Shown here one piece after another: positions 55,055 to 63,303 of a DNA stretch of 64,000 bases; the first letter of the stretch is position 1, and each line of letters begins with the position of its first letter. The notes under the pieces were generated by a model. The model saw nothing but the letters and a program-made list of their open reading frames with translations, made no database searches and was not told the origin of the DNA. A program made the position numbers and the translations under genes. The DNA is from Mariniblastus sp. Its GTDB lineage: Bacteria; Planctomycetota; Planctomycetia; Pirellulales; Pirellulaceae. The stretch spans positions 31,153-95,152 of the forward strand of contig JABACA010000001.1 of the NCBI GenBank assembly GCA_014237975.1. The letters run 5' to 3'.

Positions 55055-57298
55055 ATGTCTGTTGACGATAAATCCACGGTAACGGGATCCGGTTCGAGTC
55101 GACCGCTCCGAATGATATTGCGGTCAGATCTACAATTTATCCGGCAGTGCTATCAAGGTCGTGTTTACTGGATGGTGAAGGATCCGCTCAGTTTAAAGTA
55201 CTACCGGTTCGAACAAGAGGAATACGCTTTACTGCAGATGTTTGACGGGCTGGCCAGCCCCGACCAGATCAAACAGCGGTTTGACGCTGAGTTTGCACCT
55301 CAAAAGATCAGGTCGCAGGAGCTGTTCCAGTTCATTGGAATGTTGCACCGCAGTTGCCTTCTGATCAGCGACCAAGCAGGTCAGGGAATCGAGCTGCATC
55401 AACGCAGCCAACAGCGAGCCAGGCGGCAGATTCGCGGGTCGTTTGCCAATCTACTGGCGATTCGGATCAAAGGGTTTGACCCCGACCGTCTATTGACCTG
55501 GTTGGTTCGTTATACCGGCTGGTTTTTTACTTGGCCTGCTGCGGTGGTTGTCATGATCATCGGTATCTTGTCGGTCGGAATTGTAGTTACCCAATTTGAA
55601 ACATTGACTAATCGATTGCCAGGTTTTCAGGAATTTTTTGCTGCGGAAAACTGGATTTGGTTGGCGCTGGTCGTAGTTTTCACGAAAGTTCTGCACGAAC
55701 TGGGACACGGTTTGGCTTGCAAACGGATGGGCGGGCAGTGTCATGAAATGGGAGTCATGTTCCTGGTACTGATGCCCTGTTTGTATTGTAATGTGAGCGA
55801 TACATGGATGATCACCAATAAGTGGTCGCGGGCTTTCATTGCCGCAGCAGGGATGTATGTCGAGTTGGTGGTTGCAGCGATCGCGACCATGGTATGGTGG
55901 TTCAGTCAACCTGGCCTGGTCAACCAACTGTCATTTAACATCATCGTCGTATCGTCGATCAGCACACTGCTGTTCAACGGCAATCCCTTGTTGCGTTACG
56001 ACGGCTACTACATTTTGTCCGATATCCTCGAGATACCCAACCTTCGTCAAAAATCGTCTTCCATTTTGCAGCGATGGATGGGTCGCCTGTTCCTGGGAAT
56101 CCCGTCACGGCCCGACCCTTTTTTACCCGCCAGAAACATGTGGCTTTTTGCCAGCTACAGTATCGCAGCCGTCGTTTATCGTTGGCTGATCATGTTTTCG
56201 ATTTTCTGGTTTCTTTACGAAGTACTGGAACCTTATGGCGCCAAAATAATTGGCCAAATGATTGCCTTGCTGGCAGTCTGGAGTTTGCTGGGAGTACCTC
56301 TGCTTAAGCTTTATAAATATTTTTCAATACCGGGGAGATGGGACACTGTGAAACCGATTCGAGGCGCGATTACCATGGTCTTGACTGCCGGCGTGTTGGG
56401 TGCCTTTTTGCTGATCCCGATACCGCATTACGTCCACTGTTTTTTCTATGTTCAGCCTCGTGATGCGACAAACATTTTCGTAGACGTCCCCGGCACGCTC
56501 GTGTCGGTGGTTGCCGAGCCGAACCAGTACGTGGCATTGGGCGATCCGTTGATCTGTTTGAACGATGACGAACTTGGCCAACAGATCGAGAAACTGAAGG
56601 GCCGAGTCAGGGTGAAACAGGCTGCTTACGAGTCTGTGAAATTTATGTCACAACGGGATTACACGATGCTCGATGAGTTGGATGCCGCCAAGTCCGAGTT
56701 GACGGCGGCCGAGGAAGATCTGGAACAACGTGAGGTGGACCTGCCGCGGCTTACGATACGGGCCAAGGTGGATGGAATTTTGCTGGAGCCTCCCCGCGTT
56801 AATGCGGCCGCCAACCCTACCAGTGAATTGCAGGCCTGGTCTGGTTCTCCTTTAAAACGGCGCAACCTGGGAGCATTTCTGGATCAGAAAACACTGGTCG
56901 GAAAAATTGTACCGGATCCCATTAAGATGGAAGCCATCATTGCCATCGACCAAGGTGATATTGAATTTGTGCGGGCCGACCAGCAGGTTGCACTGTTTGT
57001 CAACCAGTTGCCCAACGAACCCTTTGAGTCCCGCACCACGGCTCTTGCGCCGATCCGGATGCAGCATGTTCCCAAATCGCTTTCCAGCCGATTTGGTGGT
57101 CCTTTGGTAAGTCAATTGGACGAGACCGGAAGGGACGTGCCACTCAGCACAAACTACCTGGTAAGTGTCCCATTAGACAACTCCTCAGAGTTGGTTCTCG
57201 ACGGGGCTACCGGCTATGCCAAAATCAGGACTGGAACCCAATCCATCGGGAACCGCGTCTGGCGGGCTGTTTGCCGAACCTTCCGATTCCGTCTCTGA
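55055..57298 (+). CDS. PqqD-like, M50 peptidase and HlyD-like fusion membrane protein
   Basis: A 747-residue membrane protein. Residues 18-110 look like a PqqD/RRE-like winged domain (YWMVKDPLSLKYYRFEQEEYALL). Membrane segments follow, with KVLHELGHGLACKRMGG (HELGH at 214-218) and later NPLLRYDGYYILSD giving the third ligand, the M50 site-2-protease pattern. The C-terminal third has HlyD-like/biotinyl-lipoyl sequence: YVALGDPLICLNDDELGQQIEKLKGRV and RLTIRAKVDGILLEPP, like the adaptor of type-1 secretion and efflux pumps. This architecture is known from planctomycete and other secretion-associated proteins, usually beside a separate HlyD gene; none is seen next to it here. It could help export or mature a peptide. 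Upstream context is a divergent glycosyltransferase. Confidence 0.88.
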   Translation: MSVDDKSTVTGSGSSRPLRMILRSDLQFIRQCYQGRVYWMVKDPLSLKYYRFEQEEYALLQMFDGLASPDQIKQRFDAEFAPQKIRSQELFQFIGMLHRSCLLISDQAGQGIELHQRSQQRARRQIRGSFANLLAIRIKGFDPDRLLTWLVRYTGWFFTWPAAVVVMIIGILSVGIVVTQFETLTNRLPGFQEFFAAENWIWLALVVVFTKVLHELGHGLACKRMGGQCHEMGVMFLVLMPCLYCNVSDTWMITNKWSRAFIAAAGMYVELVVAAIATMVWWFSQPGLVNQLSFNIIVVSSISTLLFNGNPLLRYDGYYILSDILEIPNLRQKSSSILQRWMGRLFLGIPSRPDPFLPARNMWLFASYSIAAVVYRWLIMFSIFWFLYEVLEPYGAKIIGQMIALLAVWSLLGVPLLKLYKYFSIPGRWDTVKPIRGAITMVLTAGVLGAFLLIPIPHYVHCFFYVQPRDATNIFVDVPGTLVSVVAEPNQYVALGDPLICLNDDELGQQIEKLKGRVRVKQAAYESVKFMSQRDYTMLDELDAAKSELTAAEEDLEQREVDLPRLTIRAKVDGILLEPPRVNAAANPTSELQAWSGSPLKRRNLGAFLDQKTLVGKIVPDPIKMEAIIAIDQGDIEFVRADQQVALFVNQLPNEPFESRTTALAPIRMQHVPKSLSSRFGGPLVSQLDETGRDVPLSTNYLVSVPLDNSSELVLDGATGYAKIRTGTQSIGNRVWRAVCRTFRFRL

Positions 57299-57361
57299 CA
57301 TTTCGGTAGCCATTGCCGGCTTTCGTGTCGAGATTCCGTGACCGAGAAAGAAGCTGCCACG

Positions 57362-57388
57362 AAAAAAAAACCCGCTTTCAAAAGCGGG
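57362..57388 (-). terminator. Rho-independent terminator of the 57.4-kb gene
   Basis: On the minus strand CCCGCTT-TTGA-AAGCGGG forms a 7-bp GC-rich stem, followed by nine Ts. It lies about 30 bases beyond the stop of the 57.4-57.7-kb gene. Confidence 0.9.
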
Positions 57389-57417
57389 CTCTTCGGTTCA
57401 TCTTAACGCTGTGGGCC

Positions 57418-57696
57418 CTACGCCGATACCAAAAGGCCTTCGCGGGCAGCAATTTCCATCACGATGGTTTCCATCTTGCCAGCCTGTTTGATTTGTATGG
57501 CCAAAAATTCCTGACCGGCTTGGGTGTGGACACCGATGGCCCGCGTGACCGTGTTGGTTTGCGGGGTAACAAAAGAAACCTTCTTGGGAGTAACAGATTT
57601 GATTTCAACCTCATTATTCTCAATGGCGTAGTCCACTAAGAATTGGATATGGCGGTTGTTTTCCTCATCCTCCCACGTCGCTATCATACTTTTCAT
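57418..57696 (-). CDS. Small protein of unknown function
   Basis: A 92-residue protein started at ATG 57696, after AGGAG with seven-base spacing; the frame extends further upstream but that part is not protein-like. MIATWEDEENNRHIQFLVDYAIENNEVEIKSVTPKKVSFV is a beta-rich start, followed by GVHTQAGQEFLAIQIKQAGKMETIVMEIAAREG. No signal peptide, cysteine or catalytic motif. It looks like a compact beta-sandwich or ferredoxin-like fold. A perfect terminator follows, so it is an independently expressed gene. Family unknown to me. Confidence 0.8.
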   Translation of the reverse strand: MKSMIATWEDEENNRHIQFLVDYAIENNEVEIKSVTPKKVSFVTPQTNTVTRAIGVHTQAGQEFLAIQIKQAGKMETIVMEIAAREGLLVSA

Positions 57697-58057
57697 CTGG
57701 TTACTCCTGGAAATTTCGTTTGGTTTAAAGAGGGAATGGGCCCGACTAGAAAAAAATCGGTACCAACCCGTTTGAGGTTCGAGTTGTAGTTGAACAATCG
57801 GAAAAATTCGACATGAAATTTGATGAATTCTAGGCAAAAACAACAAAAATCAACTTAAAAACTAGGCGTTCAACGATCGATCGATCTGGTTTTTAAATGG
57901 CCCCTTCCACAAACGGAATTATGGCTTCCTTAATAGGTTGAAAAGGCGTCATGAATCACGTTAGTTGGGATTAATAAAAAATGGCTGAACTTTCTGGATT
58001 TAATGAAAAGTACTGAACTCGAGTTGGAAATTTGGTGGGTTCATAGCACTTCGGGCT
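57697..58057. other. Intergenic, nothing recognised
   Basis: About 360 bases, AT-rich in places, with a repeated GATC (cgatcgatcgatctgg, near 57870-57890). It holds the promoter of the 57.4-kb gene. No other gene is seen. Confidence 0.4.
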
Positions 58058-58723
58058 TTGGGGAAGCTAAAATCTGCCTGGTGGCCAGGGAGTTCGGCCC
58101 ATCCTGTAGGTTCCGGTTGGGTCCTTTGCCAAGGGGCTGTCGTACGGCAATCTTGTTATTGTTGGAGAAGTAAGATCGGTACGCCCGTTGATCATCGCAG
58201 GGGCCCCCAAACCGACCGTCTGATCTTGCGAGCATTCGAGATCGACGATGCCGAAGCTTTTTACCAGCTGAACTCTACGCCGGAAGTCACTCGCTATACC
58301 GGGGAGGCGGATTGTCCATCGGTGGAAGCGGCTCGGGCCGCCATCGAGGCTTACCCGGACTTTGCACGCCACGGTTTTGGTCGTTGGGCGACCGTTTTGG
58401 GTTCCACGGGGCAAGTAATCGGAATGACGGGGCTGAAACGGTTGGAGGATTGGAATGGTGAGGTCGACCTGGGTTACCGGTTTCTACCCGAGTACTGGGG
58501 CCGGGGATTGGCGACCGAGGCCTCGCGGGCCGCGCTGCAGTACGGGTTCGAGGTGATCGGCTTGGAACGGATCATCGGACTGGTCATGCCCGACAATACG
58601 GCCTCGATCCGCGTGTTGGAAAAGGTCGGCATGCAACGTGAAAAGTCGGTTCGTTACGATGGCGATCCAGCGGAACAGTACGCGATCGATGGCACGGGAT
58701 TCCGGGATTTGCGCCTGGGTTGA
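58058..58723 (+). CDS. GNAT-family N-acetyltransferase, start unclear
   Basis: The GNAT fold is clear: TDRLILRAFEIDDAEAFYQLNS, GFGRWATVLGSTGQVIGMTGL, DLGYRFLPEYWGRGLATEASRAALQYGFE (the acetyl-CoA P-loop region with R/Q-G-x-G/A) and ASIRVLEKVGMQ. It is of the RimJ/RimL type, which acetylates proteins or small amines. The conserved part begins at about residue 52 when started at TTG 58058, and the 50 residues before it do not look coded for a fold. There is no ATG, GTG or TTG between there and the conserved part. A rare ATC at 58173, which follows GGAG at good spacing, is one possibility; a frame error is another. Real domain; the start is unresolved. Confidence 0.82.
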   Translation: MGKLKSAWWPGSSAHPVGSGWVLCQGAVVRQSCYCWRSKIGTPVDHRRGPQTDRLILRAFEIDDAEAFYQLNSTPEVTRYTGEADCPSVEAARAAIEAYPDFARHGFGRWATVLGSTGQVIGMTGLKRLEDWNGEVDLGYRFLPEYWGRGLATEASRAALQYGFEVIGLERIIGLVMPDNTASIRVLEKVGMQREKSVRYDGDPAEQYAIDGTGFRDLRLG

Positions 58724-58844
58724 TCACCCGGCGATGGATCGAGCAAGTCCGGATTCGGGGCAGTTGGGCGCGTTAGCTGCCGGTTGTTGAACCAGAGGAT
58801 TGCCTTAGGTTTTCGAGTTGGCTGGCAAGGCGTATATTCGCGTG

Positions 58845-59285
58845 ATGTTCATTTTCAAGAATAGGGAATTTCCTCGATGGAGTGGTCCTCTGATCGGGAT
58901 GTTGGCGGGCGGCTACACTGGATTGATTCAATTCCGGCCGGGAGTTTTGCCGATTTGGGTCGCCGTCTTGGGTGGCGCTATGATTGGCGGTTTGGCAGGC
59001 TGTCTCGTTTTCCTGTTGGATCCTAGGCGACCTGTCGAAGCCAGCGAGGGATTACCGGAAGATTTGGTTAGTACGAGCCGTCGACCTTCGGATTTGGTCG
59101 GTCGTGTGTTGGCATTGTTGGGCTTGCTACTCGGTTGGGCCCCGTTCCTGGGACTGGTCCTTAACCTGATCGGTATCCTGGTTAATCGCCGGACGGATGA
59201 CTGGGCCCTGGTGGTTTCAAAAATAGGTTTTGTTTTCGGCGCAATCGTTTCCCTGGTCACCTTGATCGGGATTGTCCTTGGTTAG
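58845..59285 (+). CDS. Small membrane protein of unknown function
   Basis: A 146-residue protein from ATG 58845 (a TTG at 58818 and a GTG at 58842 are also in frame). Hydrophobic segments lie at about 12-45, 47-60, 88-110 and 118-145, separated by a polar loop PRRPVEASEGLPEDLVSTSRRP. Glycine-rich membrane helices (GPLIGMLAGGYTG, GGAMIGGLAG) suggest close helix packing. No family recognised. Its neighbours, a GNAT and the M49-like peptidase, give no clue. Confidence 0.68.
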   Translation: MFIFKNREFPRWSGPLIGMLAGGYTGLIQFRPGVLPIWVAVLGGAMIGGLAGCLVFLLDPRRPVEASEGLPEDLVSTSRRPSDLVGRVLALLGLLLGWAPFLGLVLNLIGILVNRRTDDWALVVSKIGFVFGAIVSLVTLIGIVLG

Positions 59286-59446
59286 TAAGTCCGGGGTGGG
59301 TATTTCTTCTGAGTGGTCAGGATTTCCAGTCGGCTGGCTGGCTTTCGTTTTCCACTACTTTGAATTCGATGCGAAAACGGGATAATGGGAACCACCTCGA
59401 TCGATCGGGGGTGAACTGTTGGTTGGAACTGAAGGGGAGATGTTCG

Positions 59447-61120
59447 ATGCGATTGTCCTGTCGTTTACTGTGGGTGGCCACCCTGGGCCTGGCCGTTTCG
59501 TTCCTTTTCCCCAGTCGATTGCTGGCCCAGGACAAACCGAAACTGACCAAGTACGAACCGTTCAAGCTGACGGCCGACCTGAGTCATCTCTCCGACAAAC
59601 AACGGCAGATGATTGTGCTGATGATCGAAGCGGCCCAGGCGATGGACGATTGTTTCTGGGTCCAGGCGTATGGGGACCGCCAGTCATTGCTGGAAGGGAT
59701 CTCCGATCCCGCCTTACGTGATTTTGCCGAGGTCAACTACGGTCCCTGGAATCGACTGGACGGGAACCGGCCGTTTATCGACGGGTTTACCAGCAAGCCG
59801 CTGGGGGCCAACCTGTACCCGGCCGATTTGACGGTCGAGGAATTTAATGCGCATCTCGAAAAGCACCCCGGTGATGCGGATGCGTTTAAAAGTTTGTACA
59901 CACTGATTCGACGAGATGACGATAACCGGTTGGTGGCTGTACCGTATAGCCGTGCGTTTCATGCCGAGTTTTCATTGGCCGCCAATAAATTGCGACAGGC
60001 GGCCGAGTTGGCCGAGGACCCCGGGCTCAGAGCGTACTTGAATGCGCGGGCCGCTGCATTGATGTCGAACGAGTACCGTGAGAGTGACATGCTGTGGATG
60101 GACATGAAAAACAACGCGCTCGATATCGTGATTGGTCCGATCGAGAATTACGAGGACCAGCTGAACGGCTACAAGGCGGCCTGTGAGGCTTACGTCTTGG
60201 TCAAGGATATGAGCTGGAGCGAGCGGCTGAAAAAATACGCCGCCATGCTGCCGGAACTGCAAAAAAGTTTGCCCGTGCCGGATGAATACAAGCAGGAATC
60301 GCCGGGCACCAACTCGGACTTAAACGCCTACGATGTGATCTATTACTCGGGTGATTGTAACGCCGGCTCCAAGACGATTGCGATCAACCTGCCCAACGAC
60401 GAAGAAGTCCAGCTCAAGAAAGGGTCGCGGCGTCTGCAGCTCAAGAATACGATGCGGGCCAAGTTCGACCTGATCCTGGTGCCGATCGCCAATTTGCTGA
60501 TCGTGCCCGAACAGCGGAAACATATCACGTTCAATGCCTTCTTCTCCAACACGATGTTCCACGAGGTGGCCCACGGCTTGGGGATTAAGAACACGATTAA
60601 CGGCAAGGGACGCGTGCGGGAAAATCTCCGCGAGGCGGCCGGGGCGCTGGAGGAAGGCAAGGCCGATATCCTTGGCCTGTACATGGTGACCGAGCTGTTC
60701 AACAGTGGCCAGCTGACCGAGGGCGAGCTCGAAGATTACTACGTCACGTTCATGGCGAGCGTCTTCCGTTCGGTCCGCTTCGGGGCGAGCAGCGCCCACG
60801 GGAAGGCGAACATGTTGCGTTTTAATTTCTTTAAAGAACGCAATGCTTTTACCCGGCTCGATAACGGCCAGTACCGGATCAATATTCCGGAACTCAAGGT
60901 GGCCGCGACCCAGCTGACCAACAAGATCCTCAAGCTGCAGGGTGATGGGGATTACGCAGGGGCGCGTAAGTTCATGGACGAGATGGGCTTTGTCGGGCCG
61001 GTTCTGAAGGAAGACCTGCAACGTGTCGAACGGGCCGGCATCCCGACCGATATCGTGTTTGAACAGGGGATCGGTGTGTTGGGATTGGAACCGACTAAGC
61101 CGGGCCCAGACCGGCGATGA
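59447..61120 (+). CDS. Secreted M49-like (dipeptidyl-peptidase III-related) zinc hydrolase
   Basis: A 557-residue protein started at ATG 59447 after GGGGAG, giving a signal peptide (CRLLWVATLGLAVSFLFPSRLLAQ). HEVAH is at 372-376 and the downstream EEGKAD (402-407) supplies the third-ligand Glu and the Asp seen in M49 enzymes. Canonical M49 peptidases have HExxGH, six residues; here the spacing is HExxH, as in a bacterial 'Zn-dependent hydrolase' branch of the family. The N-terminal half (AMDDCFWVQAYGDRQSLLEG) matches the M49 helical lobe. It would release dipeptides from peptides in the periplasm. The gene is richer in G and C, mostly at third positions, than its neighbours to the left. Confidence 0.85.
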   Translation: MRLSCRLLWVATLGLAVSFLFPSRLLAQDKPKLTKYEPFKLTADLSHLSDKQRQMIVLMIEAAQAMDDCFWVQAYGDRQSLLEGISDPALRDFAEVNYGPWNRLDGNRPFIDGFTSKPLGANLYPADLTVEEFNAHLEKHPGDADAFKSLYTLIRRDDDNRLVAVPYSRAFHAEFSLAANKLRQAAELAEDPGLRAYLNARAAALMSNEYRESDMLWMDMKNNALDIVIGPIENYEDQLNGYKAACEAYVLVKDMSWSERLKKYAAMLPELQKSLPVPDEYKQESPGTNSDLNAYDVIYYSGDCNAGSKTIAINLPNDEEVQLKKGSRRLQLKNTMRAKFDLILVPIANLLIVPEQRKHITFNAFFSNTMFHEVAHGLGIKNTINGKGRVRENLREAAGALEEGKADILGLYMVTELFNSGQLTEGELEDYYVTFMASVFRSVRFGASSAHGKANMLRFNFFKERNAFTRLDNGQYRINIPELKVAATQLTNKILKLQGDGDYAGARKFMDEMGFVGPVLKEDLQRVERAGIPTDIVFEQGIGVLGLEPTKPGPDRR

Positions 61121-61156
61121 CCTGGAAGCGGTCCAGAAGAAGGCTCGACACGGCCG

Positions 61157-61348
61157 TTGAACGGTCAGGAGGAAGCGTGGCGGAAGACCCGCGCGATGCA
61201 GATTGCCGACGACATGGCGCACGTCAAGAAACAGGTTGAGCAGGGCAAGATGACCCGCGCCGAATCGGGCGGGCTCTACCAGCGGCTCGGTTACTGCAAA
61301 TCCAACGCCATGCCGGTGCAGCCGTTTCAGATCTGCCGCGAATCGTAG
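61157..61348 (+). CDS. Possible very small protein, GC-rich
   Basis: A 63-residue frame from TTG 61157 (or from ATG 61196, giving 50 residues). Codon use is strongly G/C in third positions and the sequence MQIADDMAHVKKQVEQGKMTRAESGGLYQRLGYC is helical and plausible. It lies in the same frame as, and only 36 bases after, the M49-like gene, and its last 22 bases overlap the convergent gene. It could be a small gene or the decayed end of the M49-like protein. I do not recognise it. Confidence 0.35.
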   Translation: MNGQEEAWRKTRAMQIADDMAHVKKQVEQGKMTRAESGGLYQRLGYCKSNAMPVQPFQICRES

Positions 61349-61833
61349 GCCCAGTGCAGCAAAGCCTGCCGCTGTTTTCGACGGCACTGGAGGTCGCCGG
61401 GACGGCAGTTGTTTCTGATTTGGGCGATATGGCGACGCATGGCCCGCCACCGTTTCACCTGCCGCTGGTCATCCGGCGAACGGCGGCCGAGGTAGTATCG
61501 ACAATACCATTGAAACCAGCCTCGCGGGTCGTCGGCGCAGATCCAGCCTTTCCGGTGCCACTCCGACAGCGGTTGCGAGGCGTTGACTCCGAAAAGATTA
61601 AGCTCGCCATCGTGTCGTTCGTTACAGAGCTTGGCCCGTTTGAACCAACTGGTCGGAAACTCGTCGCGGCAGTCAGTCATGTACCTGCCACCGAACACAC
61701 CGAGCTCGAGCATCTGCCGCGGAGTCAGTTCCGGTTCAAAATCGGGGTGAAAATTCCGACCGGCCGGTTCGGTGAGTAGATAGCAGTAACCGGTCTGCAT
61801 CCGGTCGTTGACCTCGATTCGTTGTGGGGGCAT
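61327..61833 (-). CDS. Conserved protein of unknown function
   Basis: A 168-residue protein from ATG 61833 (MPPQRIEVNDRMQ); the longer start at 61866 adds 11 residues. It belongs to a family I recognise from unrelated bacteria only as hypothetical: LTPRQMLELGVFGGRYMTDCRDEFPTSWF, LNLFGVNASQPLSEWHRKGWI and DDPRGWFQWYCRYYLGRR are the conserved blocks. The C-terminus is basic and Cys/His-containing (RNNCRPGDLQCRRKQRQALLHW). It is cytoplasmic with no signal peptide. Its upstream region is short. Rich in Trp, Tyr and Arg, it may bind nucleic acid or a nucleotide; this is a guess. Confidence 0.78.
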   Translation of the reverse strand: MPPQRIEVNDRMQTGYCYLLTEPAGRNFHPDFEPELTPRQMLELGVFGGRYMTDCRDEFPTSWFKRAKLCNERHDGELNLFGVNASQPLSEWHRKGWICADDPRGWFQWYCRYYLGRRSPDDQRQVKRWRAMRRHIAQIRNNCRPGDLQCRRKQRQALLHWAYDSRQI

Positions 61834-62003
61834 CTTGCTGGACCCTAAGGAGGGGAAATGGGACAATTAGAAAAAACCGTAACGGCCGGCCAGCTTTAAC
61901 CGGTCTTTTTCAGACCGTTTGGTTCGCCCGTCCACCGCCGGGCTTATTGCCCGCCGTGGGACGATGATTGTAAGTCGAAATCCGCAGGAGGTTAATGCGA
62001 AAT

Positions 62004-62033
62004 GGGCCACCCAGGATAAAACCTGGGTGGCCC
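62004..62033. terminator. Strong 12-bp stem, probable terminator of cysteine-rich pair
   Basis: GGGCCACCCAGG and CCTGGGTGGCCC form a perfect 12-bp stem with loop ATAAAA, 22 bases beyond the stop of the minus-strand cysteine-rich gene. There is no T-run, so it would be a factor-dependent or bidirectional terminator, or a processing barrier. Confidence 0.55.
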
Positions 62034-62054
62034 GACAACGTGACGAATCAACGC

Positions 62055-62276
62055 TTAGTCGCTGCAGCAATCCGTGCAGCAGGCGTCGCTGCAGGCGGAA
62101 TCGCCGCCCGTCTTGCATTGACAATCCTCCTGCTCGCAATGGCAATCCTCGCAGAGGCAAACCGTGCGGCAGCAGGAACAGGGGTCGGCCGCCGATGGGC
62201 GGGACCCGGTCAAGGCAAACGGGGTGATCGCGAGGCCTGCCAACAGGGCGAGGCCGAGTAAAGTTTTAATCAACAT
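62055..62276 (-). CDS. Small secreted cysteine-rich protein
   Basis: A 73-residue protein from ATG 62276 (GGAGAATCATT upstream). A signal peptide (LIKTLLGLALLAGLAITPFALTG) is followed by about 43 residues with 14 cysteines in C-x-C, C-x-x-C and CC pairs plus one His and many Asp/Glu. Such a cysteine-rich, acidic composition is typical of metal-binding proteins (metallothionein-like), and export suggests a metal-trapping role in the periplasm. Its upstream neighbour, 55 bases away on the same strand, is another cysteine-rich exported protein, so they likely form an operon. No metal exporter or regulator is adjacent. Confidence 0.78.
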   Translation of the reverse strand: MLIKTLLGLALLAGLAITPFALTGSRPSAADPCSCCRTVCLCEDCHCEQEDCQCKTGGDSACSDACCTDCCSD

Positions 62277-62330
62277 AATGATTCTCCAATCTGATAGTTT
62301 CGAAGAAAAAAACAAGATCAGCAGGGAGAA

Positions 62331-62714
62331 TTATTTCAGCCAGACCGAGAGGGTTGCCTGTCGCTGTTGGTGTCCCAGCGCTTGGGGCACAGGCTCCCAG
62401 CGGAGGGGGCTAAGACGCTCTGCCCGGGGTCGCAGGTAGCTGTAGGACGAGCCGGGCGCCAGGGACAGACCGTGACTGCCGGTGTTCGGCTTGATAGCAA
62501 GTTTCGATGAGGGATCGGGACAGCAGCATTGGGGGCAACCTGCGTTAGCCGGGTCGATCCCTGTTTTCTGATGGCAGCAAGAATGCCCATCGGTAGCGCC
62601 GCTCACGTCGACCGTTGAACCGAACGCCGGGCAGCAGCAACGGGACAGCGGTCCCTGGGGCCATGCCAACAGGAGGCAGAGCAAGCCGGTCGAAATGATT
62701 TGTTTGCGGTTCAT
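62331..62714 (-). CDS. Secreted cysteine-rich protein
   Basis: A 127-residue protein with a short signal-like N-terminus (NRKQIISTGLLCLLLAWPQG) and a first half with cysteine clusters (RCCCPAFG, HSCCHQK, GCPQCCCPDP; ten cysteines in all, including the signal), then a polar tail (SYSYLRPRAERL) without cysteines. The clusters with nearby His suggest metal binding. It is the first gene of the pair with the 62.1-kb protein. No homologue recognised. Export is inferred from the hydrophobic N-terminus; a lipoprotein signal is less likely because the leading cysteine lies mid-segment. Confidence 0.72.
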   Translation of the reverse strand: MNRKQIISTGLLCLLLAWPQGPLSRCCCPAFGSTVDVSGATDGHSCCHQKTGIDPANAGCPQCCCPDPSSKLAIKPNTGSHGLSLAPGSSYSYLRPRAERLSPLRWEPVPQALGHQQRQATLSVWLK

Positions 62715-62787
62715 AACCTACTGGTACGCAAGCTGGCCCACGATGGTTCAGGCAGAAAAGAGTGGTCGGTTGCACAGATCTAATGGT

Positions 62788-63303
62788 TTACTTACCCTTT
62801 TCCATTTCTTGCAGCTTGACGATTGTTTTTTCGCCAGACAAAACCGTTTTAGCAAATTTTGCCCATTCGAAATTTTGATCACTTGGGCCATATTCCACGA
62901 TTACCAAATGTTTGTTGGGGTAATCACTCATTCTTGCGTAATAATGTAGCTCGACCTTCCAAGCTGGTTTTTCACCGAAACGAGAGTTGAAAATTGCCGT
63001 GTGGTCAAAATAGGGATTCTCAAAATATTGCCAGGCGGCCAGCATTCCCCCGCCATAATAGCTATTGAAATCGAGGCCGTGTATCGATTCGACCCGGTTT
63101 TTTAATTGCATGTGCAGGCTTTCGGCCCGCAGGGTTAGAGCGGCAAATGCATCCCGTTGTTGTCTGGTTTCGAACCGTTTTTGCCAGAGGTAGGAAGAGA
63201 TGGCAATTGTGATCGCTGCAACGGTTATCAAGACAAACAACGTCCGAAGGCGAAATTTGGAAAACCTGGAAAAATCTATTCTACGGGTTTTTGAATTCGA
63301 CAT
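62788..63303 (-). CDS. Membrane-anchored protein with planctomycete LRTL motif
   Basis: A 171-residue protein from ATG 63303; the frame extends to 63351 but the family-like N-terminus starts here. The motif FSKFRLRTLFVLITVAAITIAISSYLW (residues 11-37) is the FSLRTLLxLxTxxAxxLG-type membrane entry seen at the start of many planctomycete membrane proteins of unknown function. One membrane helix is followed by a helical segment (ETRQQRDAFAALTLRAESLHMQL) and a compact C-terminal domain. No catalytic residues stand out. Its role is not known. Confidence 0.72.
   Translation of the reverse strand: MSNSKTRRIDFSRFSKFRLRTLFVLITVAAITIAISSYLWQKRFETRQQRDAFAALTLRAESLHMQLKNRVESIHGLDFNSYYGGGMLAAWQYFENPYFDHTAIFNSRFGEKPAWKVELHYYARMSDYPNKHLVIVEYGPSDQNFEWAKFAKTVLSGEKTIVKLQEMEKGK

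Noticed and set aside
60320..61450. Long minus-strand frame opposite the M49-like gene
   Set aside because: High third-position GC in the real gene leaves the antisense frame open; the protein is not family-like.
61867..62160. Basic 97-residue minus-strand frame
   Set aside because: It overlaps the cysteine-rich gene out of frame, has a strong Arg/Ser/Leu shadow composition and no ribosome site.
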